Source of the DNA: Lenzites betulinus
Lineage: Eukaryota > Basidiomycota > Agaricomycetes > Polyporales > Polyporaceae
DNA: 64,000 nucleotides
NCBI GenBank assembly: GCA_022264855.1
Contig: JABYQU010000019.1
Span: forward strand, 62,001-126,000
Direction: 5' to 3'
Positions within the stretch are counted from its first letter, which is position 1, and each line of letters begins with the position of its first letter. The translations under genes and the position numbers were made by a program. The notes under the pieces were generated by a model that was not told where the DNA came from, did no database searches, and was given only the letters and a program-made list of their open reading frames with translations. Below are positions 49,601 to 61,400 of the stretch, piece after piece.

Positions 49601-50010
49601 TAGAGGCACGCAGTGAAAACGCGGTATCACGGCCTCCTAAGCACGAGGAGTTCTATCTCGTTCATGCGAAGCCCTCATGTTTTGGAGCGCGATACGAGAG
49701 ATGAAGGGGAAGAGAGGTATAAAACACACCAATTGAGGGTCTCAGGGCTGATTGTCTTGAGCTTGTTTCTCTGCTTCCACCACGTCCGCCAACTCGCGTT
49801 CTCCAGACGCATGCCGTTCGCGATGGCATTCTTCTGGCGGGTCATACTGCGCCATGAGCGCCAGACGTCCTCCTCCTTCCAGTCGTGGGAGAGGTAGTCG
49901 ACCTGGCCTTCGGGCTGGGTGTCAAAAGAGGAATCGTCGGGCGCTGCATTGTGAGTGACGGAGACGAGCAGGACGGGCAGATAGCTGGTCAGAGTGGCAG
50001 GAATGGGCAT
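46691..50010 (-). CDS. REG1-like protein phosphatase 1 regulatory subunit
   Basis: Fungal REG1/REG2-type subunit that targets PP1 (Glc7) in glucose repression signalling, by analogy with yeast. Three exons: 50010-49730, 49585-48926 and 48869-46691, 1039 residues. The conserved N-terminal block spans about residues 38-115: VDYLSHDWKEEDVWRSW, RLENASWRTWWK, TISPETLNWLKDSDVTWLYG. KKPILKRRSISQLL follows, and the RVxF-type PP1 docking site KKHISFN lies at about 273-280, next to FVEQCIAIEKPKLKR. The remaining 700 residues are Ser/Pro-rich and apparently disordered. The start at 50010 leaves a slightly hydrophobic leader (SYLPVLLVSV). It is the first ATG in frame. Confidence 0.9.
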
Positions 50011-53000
50011 GACTGTCGTGGTCGCCAGGGTGGGCAAGCGTAGAGGGAGGACCAGGAACTGTCAGAGCAAGTGGGAGATTCGAGAAGGGAGACTTGAGTG
50101 CCGACGGTGAGTCGGGCGCGGGGATCCGGTAGGGGAAAGAAGCGGGAGAGACTGGTGACCAGGGGTGACCAGGGGGGAAGTGAGGTCGTCGACGACGCGC
50201 TGGGCGTGCAGACGAGCGGAGAGAGGGCGGGGCGAGGGCAGGGGTTTAGGAGCGGGACGCCATGAGTGCGTCGAGGTGGTTGAGAAGAACGAAGAGCGAG
50301 CGGTGGAGACGGCAGCGGTGGTGGAAAAGCCCGCTCTGTCCCGATTGCGCATCTGGCCACGTGCCTCTGCACCCGCCTCTTCCTTCATCCCCGCCCCGAC
50401 CGACTCGCGCCCCCTGCTCACGCCCCCGGCCCCCGCCCTCATCGATCCTCCCGCCTGTCTCATCCTTTACGCTGATCGCCATCCGCAACCACCAGCCTCG
50501 TCGCCGCCGTCGCAGACCTCTCGCTGCTCGCCCGCGGCCCTGCACCGCGGACCGGACGGACCTCTGGATCCTCCGAGGACTGTCCATCACGCCCTGGCTG
50601 CATTCCCACAGCTTTCCTCGCGCTCTCAGCCGCTCGGCCCAGTCCATCTCAAGCCATCTCATCGCTCCCCAGTTCACCTCGTCCACCGTGTGGAGCTCGT
50701 ACCGCGCCCCACTCACCCCTCGTCCCGTCACCAGACCCACCCGCGAGCTACCTGCTCGTGGATATCCGGATCGTGTGTGGTGCGCGCCCCTGCGCGGCGC
50801 CTCCCCGGATCCCCGCACTGCGCACATCGCTCGATGTCGTAAACCCCCGGGCGGTGTGTCTCCAACCGGTGTGGATGCGGGGCGTGACAGGCCCATGATC
50901 ACCGTCGCCCGCGCCGTGCCACCCGCCCTGCCTCACCAGCAGAGGCCCGGTCAACACCTCGTTTCGCATTCTCATGTTCGCCCGGCACTGCTGCGCCAAC
51001 AGTCACTTGACCTCCGCCGTTGCGCCCCCGCATATGTACGGGCCACAATTAGCTCCGTTGCCCCGCCAGCGCGGCCGAGCAACGAAGGCGCATGCTCCGA
51101 GCGTCCGCGCATGCCCGCCCAGCCACCACGCTTGTGTTTCCCCCTTCGAGCCGCTTCTCTGCGTCCTGTGACCTCCTCCGTGCTCTCTACCTCCGCGAGC
51201 CGACAGCTGTGCTTCTCAGCAATGCAACGCAGGATGCCGCGAATCATGCAGTGTCATCATCTGCGACGCCCGACGCGCCAGGACCCGCCCGCCAACAGCG
51301 GCTACAACCGCTGCGCTGCAGCGCCTTCGTGCGCTCCGTGTGGCCGCCGCACATGCATGTGCCGCTGCAGCCCGGTCCACAGTCAGCGTTACATAGCATC
51401 GACGTGCCCCGAACATCCGTCTCAGATCTCCAGAGGCAGCCACATGCACGCGCCCCTGCCGTCCCGCCCTGCGAACCCGCTCATCTTCCGTCACAATCCC
51501 GCCCCTTGCCCACTTGCCTGCCTTGTACTTACGTACAGAATCATCGCAACGCAGCAGCGAGCACCGCGGGGCTCCCGCCGTGTGTCCGTGACTCTGCGGA
51601 ATTTCTCCGAGCGCGCAGAGTCGCGTTCTTACTTCTCAGTGAGTCAGATCTCAGCTCGCTCATCTGACACGCCCACAGCTGCTCGCTGTACAGAGCATCC
51701 CGATACGCGCCGACGAACGCAACGGACGATCGCCTACGTTCGCGTTGCACGTAACGCGCACGCAGGTGTCGCAATTCTAATGCAGCCTAACTTACAAGCT
51801 CACGAACCGCGAAGCTCGCCGTTCGCCCTGCGAAGACCTGGCTGTTCCCGTGTGTACTGTGTTAGATGTAGAACCAGACCCGTTCCGAGGCGGGCTTTCC
51901 GGAAACGCGCGCGATGCCGCCGTTCGACAACTTCGAGCTTCGCGTCCCTTATCACATGCTAAACGTACCTTGCGCCGATCTGCACCAATCTCGATCGTCC
52001 CTCCCCGCCGGCCAAATCAGAATCGGCCACTGGCATCTTGCGCTCTGCATCTTGCGCTCTCCTCGTCGGCGTCGTCGCTCGAGCGGCGAGCCTCCTTCTA
52101 AGTTCTCACCCGGCGATGTGCGGCGGTCTGCCCACACGAACTTGGCACGGGCAACTCTCAGCGGAAGCCAGGCCCGGATATCTCAGCCAAGGACGCCGAA
52201 TTTCGTTCCCGATCGAGCAACGGCGCGTTCGCCGAGAACCCCGTCCCTCTCCTAAAGCGTTATAATCCAAGTGTACTTGGACTAACTTACTACTAGACAG
52301 GGCCTCCTATCCCGGCCACTCGCGCGTCCTCCGTGCGTAAAGCCGAAACAAGAAAAATGCATCCGCCTGCGCACGGCCTGCACTTGGACCAGCCTGGGCC
52401 CCGGGGCGCGTTGGCAACGCCGCCCACCCGCCCCGACGCTCGCTTGCGCGGGTGCGTGGTCCACTTTGTCCCGGGCGGGCGCTGGGCGACGGGCGGCGGT
52501 CTTCAGCGGTCTTCCCGCCCCAATCCCGCCGTCGGAGCCCGGAGGAGGGTGGGACTCAGACCGCCATCGATATGGTGCATTTCAACTATTTGTCTACGCC
52601 GTGCGGGGGCTTGGGCGGATCCTCTCGGGGCCTGGGCGGTTCTACCGGCGATTAATGGTCTGGGTATAGGTATAGGTCCGTGGTGCATCGTGCTAGGAGG
52701 TGTCTACATTTTGTGGCACGAGGTGGCTCGCTATACCAGGTGCGCCCGTACCGCACGATTACTCCTGCAACAATGATAAAGAAATCTTTCAAGGTCGCGC
52801 GACGCCAGTCACCGCGCTTCGCACCTCGCAGCATCGCGACCCCGGTGCCGCCAGGTGCCGCCCTACCGCAACTCCGAGTCTAAGAATACGGCGGGACGCG
52901 TCCGCACGCCGTCCGGACACCCACAGTGGAGAAGTGGCTCCCGATTAATTATCTGGTGCACACCGCGCCTCGGCCCTCCTATCGTCGCCGATCACTCGAC

Positions 53001-53383
53001 CGCTCCTGCCGCTCCCAGTACCACGAGTGCGCCGAGTGGAGGCTCGCCGCCGGTATTTGTGGAGTCCGAGCATCTCGGTGTGGTGGCCAGGTGGCGCGCA
53101 ACCTTCTCCGACTGTTCGTGGCCATTATGGGAGCAGACGTTAGGCCTCGACCAAGTCTCGACGATCGCATGGTGCGTGACGGGATGGGTTTAGCGACTCC
53201 GAGTTGGCATGTGAGTATGGGGCGGTCGACAGCAGAGGTGAGGTGCGTACACCTGCTTTTACTGATGTTTTGGAGGAGCCTGTACATGCATAGTTCTGCG
53301 CTGCTGTGGCGTTCAGTATTTTCCGGCGGTGCGTTCAAACAGCTGAGTCATGACATATCACACTGCTCAGAGCCATCTTACAT
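50011..53383. other. Gene-poor C-rich region upstream of REG1
   Basis: 3.4 kb with no recognised gene. A 566-codon plus-strand frame (50262-51962) is Arg/Pro/Ser/Ala-rich and resembles no family. The plus strand is C-rich to about 52.3 kb. The region includes the REG1 promoter. Confidence 0.5.
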
Positions 53384-53455
53384 GGCCGCCTGGCGAAATG
53401 GCATCGCGTCTGACTACGAATCAGGAGATTGCAGGTTCGACCCCTGCGGTGGTCA
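53384..53455 (+). tRNA. tRNA-Arg(ACG)
   Basis: 72 nt without an intron. The acceptor GGCCGCC pairs with GGTGGTC, with discriminator A. The anticodon stem TCTGA/TCAGG encloses the loop CTACGAA with anticodon ACG, and the T arm is GCAGG/CCTGC around TTCGACC. A TTTT terminator follows at 53456-53459. The sequence is identical to the tRNA at 56885-56956. Confidence 0.95.
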
Positions 53456-53459
53456 TTTT
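53456..53459 (+). terminator. Pol III T-run after tRNA-Arg
   Basis: Four T residues follow the discriminator base directly. Confidence 0.65.
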
Positions 53460-55867
53460 GCCCTGTGATACACATGGAACTTCGCTTGTTTGTTTTTGTA
53501 CATGCAGCGCGGCAGAGCGAAACTTTCGCCCGGGCGATGCAATGCACGAACTTCTGGGAACGTGTTTCATCCTTCTACTTAGTATGATCACATGCGAGAT
53601 AGACTGGGATCCGCATGGACACGAGAGGAGAGCACGGCTGTTATGTTTTTGATTGGCGACCGCAAGTCGTAAACTTCCGAAGATACTACTTACTAGTATC
53701 TTGCAGAAGAGGCTTCGAAGACTCGTACTGCACAGACGCCCGTGGTAGTAGCACCCCCGAAGCAAGTTGAAGCAACACCTGGTGCTGCTTCGGCCACTCC
53801 TGGAGCGAGCAATAATTACCATAGATGGTAAATGGTTTTACTAAACGTACCGCCACGCCGTGAGTCGTGATTGATTGAGGCCCGTCAGGGCCCGTCGTGG
53901 TAGTGATGCCGGCGGGATGAGCTCCCGATATGTACCGGATGTACCGGTCGCCCGTGGCACTAAACGGGAATTTGGCCCAGCATCGCTCTGCAACTTGAAG
54001 ACGCATATTTTTCCATGTTCTCTCGCGCGCCACTTATCTCTGGACGGCCGACTAGTCTGCATTATGACTTAGTGCATCAGCTCATGTTCCACTGATCAGG
54101 TTCTTGTGCTCACCTCGGCGTTCATTACGGCCCCGGAGCCCATACTAAACACCGTGATTAGGATTATGGCAAGTCGGCCGACCAGTTGAAGGAGGGGGAC
54201 AATAATTCGCTTGCACTGATGAGCTCGTTCTCAACAGGAAGAAGGAGCAAACTCACAACAATTGTCCATCATGGGGGCCCGCGTGCAGCAAGCTGGAGCA
54301 GGCTCCGTAACGCCGATTTTGCGATGGCCACACCCCACGAGTTGAGGAAGATCAATTGACCAGGGTGGTGGTGTTTGAGTCCGAGAGGAGGTGCAGGGCC
54401 CATGTGGATCCGTTGACGGTGTGTACTCTTTCTATAGGTACGAACATGGTTTGCTACACCGCATCAACCGCACGAAAAACATTGCCATTCAGAGATGAAC
54501 TTTCAGTTCATTTCCTACAGGATGCGCGGAGAATATGGGCTTGGCCCGCTCAAGAGTGTGTGCAATGCCACTCGTATGCCGATAATGCCCTATATCCTTC
54601 GGGACTCGCAATGTCCCGGGATTGTGCACCCCTGTTTTCTGACAAGAAGACAGTAAGTCATCTATCATGACTAGAAGAAGGAAAAAACTCTGCCTCAATT
54701 TGTTCGTGCAGGTCATGACCGTGTCCAGTCATGTTCCTTTGTGAAGCCGACCACGGGCACTCAGGATCCAAATCCTCTCCTCAAATGTCTAGCAAACTTG
54801 ACCGTCAATACCGTCAGCTTAAAATGCGTGTCATGAAGGAGGAGAACAAGCTGGCTGGCCTATGTCCCGGGTGTGCAGGTGTGACTTTGAGACCAAGGCC
54901 ACATCATCATTATGTGGCATCCTTGCATGCCCTTATACCGCTTTAGTGCAGCCGTGCCCCGTCCCGTCATGCCCTAAACTGATAGAATTGTATCGCTCTA
55001 GGAGCTAACCAGGATGCGGGGCACCACCCGAAGAGGCCGCGCCATCTTTGCCCGCTTCTGCACTTCTGACCCTCCCGCAGCAGCCTCGATATTTGGGGCT
55101 ACTCGCAATTTTCATCGGGCGCTGGAGTCTCTCAGCTGATAGATACCGGATACATCAGAGTGGTAACATGCCTGCTCCCCAAGACAGCCTCAAGACCTTC
55201 CCAGCAATCTGCCCACCGGTGATTGGTCCAAGGATACGCGCAATTTGCTCAACCAGAAGATGCCGTACCGCGGCCCCAAAGGCGGGCCCGAAGAACCATA
55301 ATTTCGTCTGACTCCGTGTGCTCTCGCGTGGTGTGCATATGAAGCTAACGAGGACGAAGATGCAGTATTACCGATATCCTCGCCGCGGCGGACATCGCAG
55401 TACCAGGAAGAGACGCGACTACCTTATAGTCAGAAGGCGCGGGCCGCGTCGTGCACCAGCACCCCATCCGCCCTGTCTTGCGTCATTAACGCGACGTCGC
55501 TCGAGCACAGGCAGTCCGAAGAACATCCGCTGATTGTCCTCAATCACGCCTGCGCAGAGCGCGCCACACGTTCCATTCCCTCGAACGGATTTGTCTCTGA
55601 CGTTTCCATCGCGGTTTTCTCACTTTTTTTTTTCCAACTCCTGCTCGCCACTTCCCAGGCGTCCGAGCTCCCCGTCGCTTGCCTTAGGAACGTTTGACGC
55701 GAGGACGCTATCCGGCTGCGGTCGGATGAAAATTTTCGGAGGCTCGCTAGTTGGCCGTGCCCTTCTCCAGCGTTATATCCAGCCTCCTTGCGGCCATTCC
55801 CCTGCGCCCCTCTCCTCTCAGCTATCGAAGATGACCTCCTTGCGTCTCCCAGCATACCGCGGAAGCC
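53460..55867. other. Intergenic region
   Basis: 2.4 kb with only short frames lacking recognisable features. A run of nine T residues lies near 55623, upstream of the small gene at 55.9 kb. Confidence 0.35.
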
Positions 55868-56422
55868 ATGGCCGCCGGTTCCATCCGTATGGTCGTGCTC
55901 GCCGTGCCACCCGAGCGGTGGACTGGTGGATGGTACGGACAGCCTAATTCTCTGTTTGCGCGGTTAGTATCTAGTGGGTGTCTAAGTGCCCGGCGATTAT
56001 TGTCATAGGCTTCCATGGACGACTGGTACATGGAGGAGCCTCGGGAAGATCCTGGCGACAGGGACTTAGCGCCAGGGAGTGCGGTGGGTAGTGTAGTACG
56101 TGCAACACGCGCCTCAGCGGACGTTGACGACGATGTGCAGCAGGTCGAGGAAGTCGCGATCGACATGGCAGAAAACGAAGGCGAGGAGGACGCCGCAAAC
56201 CTCGAGCGGGCGCTGCATCTCGGAGACTCGGAGGAGCGGCGCACGCTGTCCACGTTGTTTTTGGTGCGGAGGACAGCCGTTTTCTCCGTCAATTTCGGTC
56301 ACTAACATCTGCCTGGGACACCGCAGGAGCTCGCTCTCGCCGTCTCGAAGGCTCTCTGTTCCCCTCTGACCGTGCTCAAAAGACGCTTCTCCATCGAGGA
56401 GCTCAACACCGGGGCCAAATGA
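55868..56422 (+). CDS. Small hypothetical protein, three exons
   Basis: The family is not recognised. Exons 55868-55966, 56009-56263 and 56327-56422 are all in phase 0 and give 149 residues; the introns (GTATCT...CATAG and GTGCGG...CCGCAG) are 42 and 63 nt. The N-terminus is MAAGSIRMVVLAVPPERW. The middle is acidic (DVDDDVQQVEEVAIDMAE, ENEGEED). The C-terminus is a basic amphipathic-looking stretch (SKALCSPLTVLKRRFSIEEL). The frame is consistent, but upstream exons cannot be excluded. Confidence 0.55.
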
Positions 56423-56874
56423 GTCCCGTTCCGTCCCCGCTTTTTGAGCTGTTCCTCACCGCTGTCTATCTAGTCATCCTCAGTCTTGCTTTTTGTTTTG
56501 CTCTGGAATCTCCCCCGCCGTATCTGTTTCATACATCAAGGTCTCTTGTATATATACCTCCGTTTGCGCCACACACCCGAGCGTTGTAGTATCATATTCT
56601 CTTATAGTTCTTGTTTGCTCATTCAAATGTCTACTTGTACATATAACAATCCCCCATATTAGTCACTCTCGCTAGCTCTCGCTCATAGTTGTTCTCATTG
56701 TATTGTACCGTGGTTGTTGAAACTTATGTCTTGATTCATTTCTCGAGCGGCTGAACCTGTGCGAAAGTGCCAATTGTGGGTCCCAGTATACATGTATGCT
56801 TCGTGACCTAGTAAAACGTACTAGTTTCCCCGGGGTAAGTCCTTGGAGGGAGTAGTACCGGGATAAATCAAAAC
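56423..56874. other. Intergenic region
   Basis: T-rich 3' flank of the small gene. No further gene is seen before the tRNA terminator. Confidence 0.35.
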
Positions 56875-56878
56875 AAAA
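56875..56878 (-). terminator. Pol III T-run after tRNA-Arg (minus)
   Basis: TTTT on the minus strand lies six bases past the tRNA end, followed by a second TTT run. Confidence 0.6.
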
Positions 56879-56884
56879 CGATAA

Positions 56885-56956
56885 TGACCACCGCAGGGGT
56901 CGAACCTGCAATCTCCTGATTCGTAGTCAGACGCGATGCCATTTCGCCAGGCGGCC
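56885..56956 (-). tRNA. tRNA-Arg(ACG), second copy
   Basis: All 72 nt are identical to the tRNA at 53384-53455, in inverted orientation 3.4 kb away. It has the same anticodon ACG and no intron. Flanking sequences differ, apart from a few bases on each side. Confidence 0.95.
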
Positions 56957-57101
56957 GTTATCAAGTGGGATTTGTAATGTTACATGATGGTGCAACCTAT
57001 GACGTCTGTTCATCCGAGTCGGCGAGCCATTCCTCCGACAAGTACTTGCAGTCTCCCACCTCAAGCTCCTACCGTGTCCCGGGCTCGCGTACACGCGTAG
57101 A

Positions 57102-58235
57102 ATGTCTTTTACCGTGATCTCTTGTGCGAGAGCTTTTAGAGCCAATTCTAGTCTTCTCTCTGGATTCGCGTACCGAGGCACCTCCGCGAGTGTCTGCACC
57201 CCACGAACACGCTTTCGTCTATTCTCCGTGCACGGGACTCTACGGAATACACCCCCACCCTCCTCAGCGCCTTCATCACCACCACGGAAAGATGAGAATC
57301 GGGAGAAAGCAGCACCGATAGTCAGGGAGAACATCTACACCTTGCCTAACCTCCTCACGCTCTCCCGCATAGCCGCGTGCCCCGTCCTCGGCTGGGCCAT
57401 CGTGCACGACGAATTCTACCTAGCGACAGGGCTGCTGGTATATGCTGGGCTCACAGACTGGGTGCGCTCCTCTACTCTCCGCGTGAACGCGCTGCCGCAA
57501 CTGCTATGTTCGCGCTCTAGGTTGATGGGTACCTAGCCAGGCGGTTCGACATGCGCTCTGTTCTCGGCACAATCCTCGACCCCGCAGCAGACAAGACGCT
57601 CATGACAACACTGACGATCACCCTAGCTATGAAGGACCTCATTCCTGGTGTGTACCCCACCCTCCGTTGCGGCGCCAGTGTCATCTATAACGGTGTTCTC
57701 CTACAGTTCCTCTAGCCGCAATTATACTCGGTCGTGACGTCCTCCTCAGCCTCACCGCGTTCTACATCCGCTACACGTCTCTTCCCCCGCCGGTGAGCGC
57801 GTTTCCTTATGCCTGTGAAGACGTCACGTGACAAACACCCTCCAGAAAACGTTCAAGCGATATTGGGATTTCTCGATCCCTTCGGCTGAGGTTCGTCCGA
57901 CAGGCATCAGTAAGGTAACAAATTTATAGTGCTTGATGCTACAAACGAGTTTTCCGGCTGACTTTGTGTATAGGTCAACACCGCACTGCAGCTGCTGTTG
58001 ATGGGAACTGCGACGATCAGCCCCATACTCCCGCTCGATATCAGTCTGCCGCTTCAGGGTCTTCAGTACGTGCCATGCTCTCGAGTCGCGAACGTTGTCT
58101 TGACCAGCAGGAAACAGGTGGATTGTTGCAGGGACCACCATATGGAGTGGAGCCTCGTACGTCTTCGCGAAGGACGGCTTCCGCGTTATATCATCTGCTG
58201 CGAAGAATCGCCCACCTTCCGGACCCAGCGCATAG
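57102..58235 (+). CDS. CRD1: Cardiolipin synthase (CDP-alcohol phosphatidyltransferase)
   Basis: Mitochondrial inner-membrane enzyme that joins CDP-diacylglycerol and phosphatidylglycerol to make cardiolipin. Six exons: 57102-57461, 57521-57647, 57707-57792, 57846-57914, 57974-58065 and 58118-58235, 283 residues. The N-terminal 60 residues are rich in Arg/Ser/Ala with few acids, as in a mitochondrial presequence. NIYTLPNLLTLSRIAACP leads into the first membrane span. The full CDP-alcohol transferase signature is present: Asp119, Asp122-Gly123, Ala126-Arg127, Gly136, Asp140 and Asp144. Later hydrophobic segments and a YVFAKDGFRVI C-terminus fit the family. Confidence 0.93.
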
Positions 58236-58442
58236 ATAGCCTTTTGTCAGTCGATGGGTATTGTACGGTCATATATACACGGCGTCCGCCTGGTTATAAT
58301 ATAATTACACGATCTCTGCAGTACAGCTACACAAGATTAATAGTACTAGTGGCAGAATAAGGGGGGTAGCGCGAGTCCGATAATGATACAAAGTCTAAAG
58401 CATCGCGGCACAACCATTACCAGTACGAAGAAAGAGCACCGC

Positions 58443-61400
58443 TCATGAACTCGGTTTGGTCGACGAACCGGCGGTGCCGTTCACAGTCCTTCGCTTCCTG
58501 ACTTCTTGGAGAGCCGCTTCGATAGCGGGCTTCGCGGCGCGTTGCTGTCGCCACTGCTCACCGGCACGTCTGGAATGCGGTCAGCTTTTGACTTGGCGGG
58601 AGCGCATCGATGGGTTCAAACATACCGTGACCGGTGGATAAACAGGATGCACTGTACGACGCCCTTCAGCGTCTTGCGTTTCGATGTGGAGGGGGAAGGC
58701 TTCGATGGCGCTGTGGGGTATCCTATGCGGGCGATAGCTGCGAGCACCTTCTCCTCGCTAAGCAAGAACGCGACTATCAGAAGAGTGGTCACGGAGGGGT
58801 CGAGCGAGTACTTACGTCCGCTCGAGGCGTGCCATCAAAACGAGCAGATACTGCTTCTGGTACCCGAGGTCACAGCGGAACACGTACTCGCGCGAGTACT
58901 TCGCCTTCAGGTAGCGGATCTGCACCATGAGCCCCTTGCACTCCTTGTTATGCTGCTGCTTGAGAGCCACGAGCTGGGTGCCGTCCCTGCGACGCCGTCA
59001 GCCACCACGTCCCGTGTTAGGGCACACAAGTCCACTTACGCTGCACAGACGTGCCCCCGCCACTGCTCTCGTGCTTCCCGCGCCTTCTCCTTCTGGCCGT
59101 CAAGCTCCTCTTTGAGGATCCGGATCTGCGCCTGAGCCTGCTTCTGCGCGCGCTCGGCCTTGACGATCTCATCCTTCCGCTCGGCATCCACCTTGTCCTT
59201 CTGCGCGCGGAGCGCCTTCAGGTCACGCCCGAAAGCCTCCGCGTCGCGACGAACGCGGCGGAGATCCGCTTCAAGAGCAGCCACAGTACGCGCGACGTCG
59301 CCCTTCTCGGCGGCCATCCGCGCCTTCTCTGCCTCCACGCGCTCCAGCTCCGAAGCCTGGTCGGAGAGCGCACGGCGGAGGTCCTCGATCTCGAGGACGC
59401 GCATGTCGAGCTCGTGGCGGCGGTTGTCGTGGGATGTCTGGGATACGGCGTATTCGCTCTTGAGTCGGTTGACCTCCTGCAGCACGATCGTTGATTAGCT
59501 CGGGTGAGAAGCCAAATATGGTAGACCAACCTCGGAAGCCTTCGCGTAGCGGCGCTGCAGGTCTTTGTGGTCTGCAGCGAGCATGGAGCGCTCCTGGCGT
59601 AGCTGCTCGATGTTCCCTAGGTTCTCGGTAACCTTGGCCTCCATAAGGCGAGCTTTTTGTTCAGCCGTAGCGTTATCTACACTGGGTTGTTAGAAAACAC
59701 TCCAGGGTCTCACTCGGTCGACACTCACTGCGTAGTTCTCTCTCAAGGTCGTGGTTTTCCTGCTTGATTTGCTGCAGCTGCTCCCGCACATCGGCCATGT
59801 CCTACCGGCTACTAGTTAGAGAGTTGGTATGCCCAATGGAAAAGACGATTTACGGATTCAGTGCGGCGCATATCGAGCATGACCGCCTCCTTCTCTCTTT
59901 GGGCCTTCGTCTGTTCAGCGGTGAGGGCCCGGAGACGGGAGCGTTCTGCCTTGAGCTCGGCTTCGAGCTCCGCCATGGTCGCTTTCGCCCTCTCGAGTTC
60001 CTGAATCACGTCATGATTAGCAGAGCATGGAGGGGCAGTATGGGTATCAAGCTTACGCCTTCAACGCCGGCGCGAGCCTTCTCGCCGCGGCGTTCCGCCT
60101 CTGCGTACTTGCGGATCTCGTCCTTGGCATTGCGAACCTCGACGTTTAGACGAGTTGCCGCATCCTGTAAGACTGCGTTTTCGCCCAGGATCTTCTTGCG
60201 CTCCTGTTCCCAATTCCTCTTCATCGAGTCCAGCTGTGTGTTGACCTCTCTCAGCTCGGTGCGCAAGGCTTCGGTTGTCCTCGTCGGGGGAGTGGGTGGT
60301 TCGGTGGCCAGGCTCATGGTTGATGCTTCAAGAATAGAACTAGAGAATATAGAGTCAGCGATATGTCGTGCGTTATATATACCGGTAGAAAGTACCTTTC
60401 ATCCCCATCTGCCATACTTTGCATGCCGCGCATGTCGATCTTAGTCCTGCACTTGGCGCACCTGAGGCGCAGCAAACGAGTGACCCTGCGCTCCTCTTTG
60501 CGAGTCATGCGCGCAATCTCATCCTCGAGGGCAACGATGTGGTCGCGTGCATCCGCGAGCTCTTTCGTCAGATCGACGACTCCGAACCCAGCGTCCTCGA
60601 GACGGTCGAGTTTGTCGTCGATACTGGCGTTCGCAAGGTCCAGTTCGTGCTGCAGCCGCGCAAGTTCGGCGACAAGAGGAGACATTGACGGGTCCTGCAT
60701 AGTGTTTTGTAGCCATGAAAGCTGTATACACAGTTAGCACGGTCGTTTTGCGAGGGTAATATTACCTACGTCTCGAAGGGGGCCACCGGGCGTCTTGGGG
60801 CTCTTGAACGACATGTTGAGCAGTTGCCGGTGCATAGGAGGCATGTTGCTTGTGCTGGCCAGCTTTCCAGGAGTAGCAAAAAACCCGCTCTGGTTCTTCA
60901 TGGACTTGAGCCGTTCCAGCAAGTCTTCTCTCTCCTTCTCGAGCATCTCGAGGCGCGCGTCCTTGGCCTTCTCGACGGCTTTGCGTGCAGGAGACTGAGC
61001 AATGACGGTGCTGAGCCGTGCGATCTCCTTGTGGGCATCGTCAAGCTCTGCTTCAAGCGCCTCAACCTCTCCTTGCAGGTCGCGAGCGATAGCACTCTGT
61101 GAAGGACCAAGCTGGGAGACCGATCGCTCCTGCTGTCTCTCTGCGGCGCGTTCTAGGGAGGAAATAGTCGCCTTCAGCGTTGCGACCTCCTGTTCGTCCG
61201 CGAGCATCTTCTTCTCCGCGGCCTCGAGCGCTGACTCCATCTGACGAGCCAGTTCCGACGCCCTCTCAACATCCTCGGCAAGGCGATCGTTATCTTGCTG
61301 CTCCTGGTCGAGCTCATCGGACAGATGGTTAGCAGTTTCTTGTGCAGTGGCAAGCTGACGCTCGAGGCTTTGGATTCGTGCACTGTCGGCGGCCGCGTCT

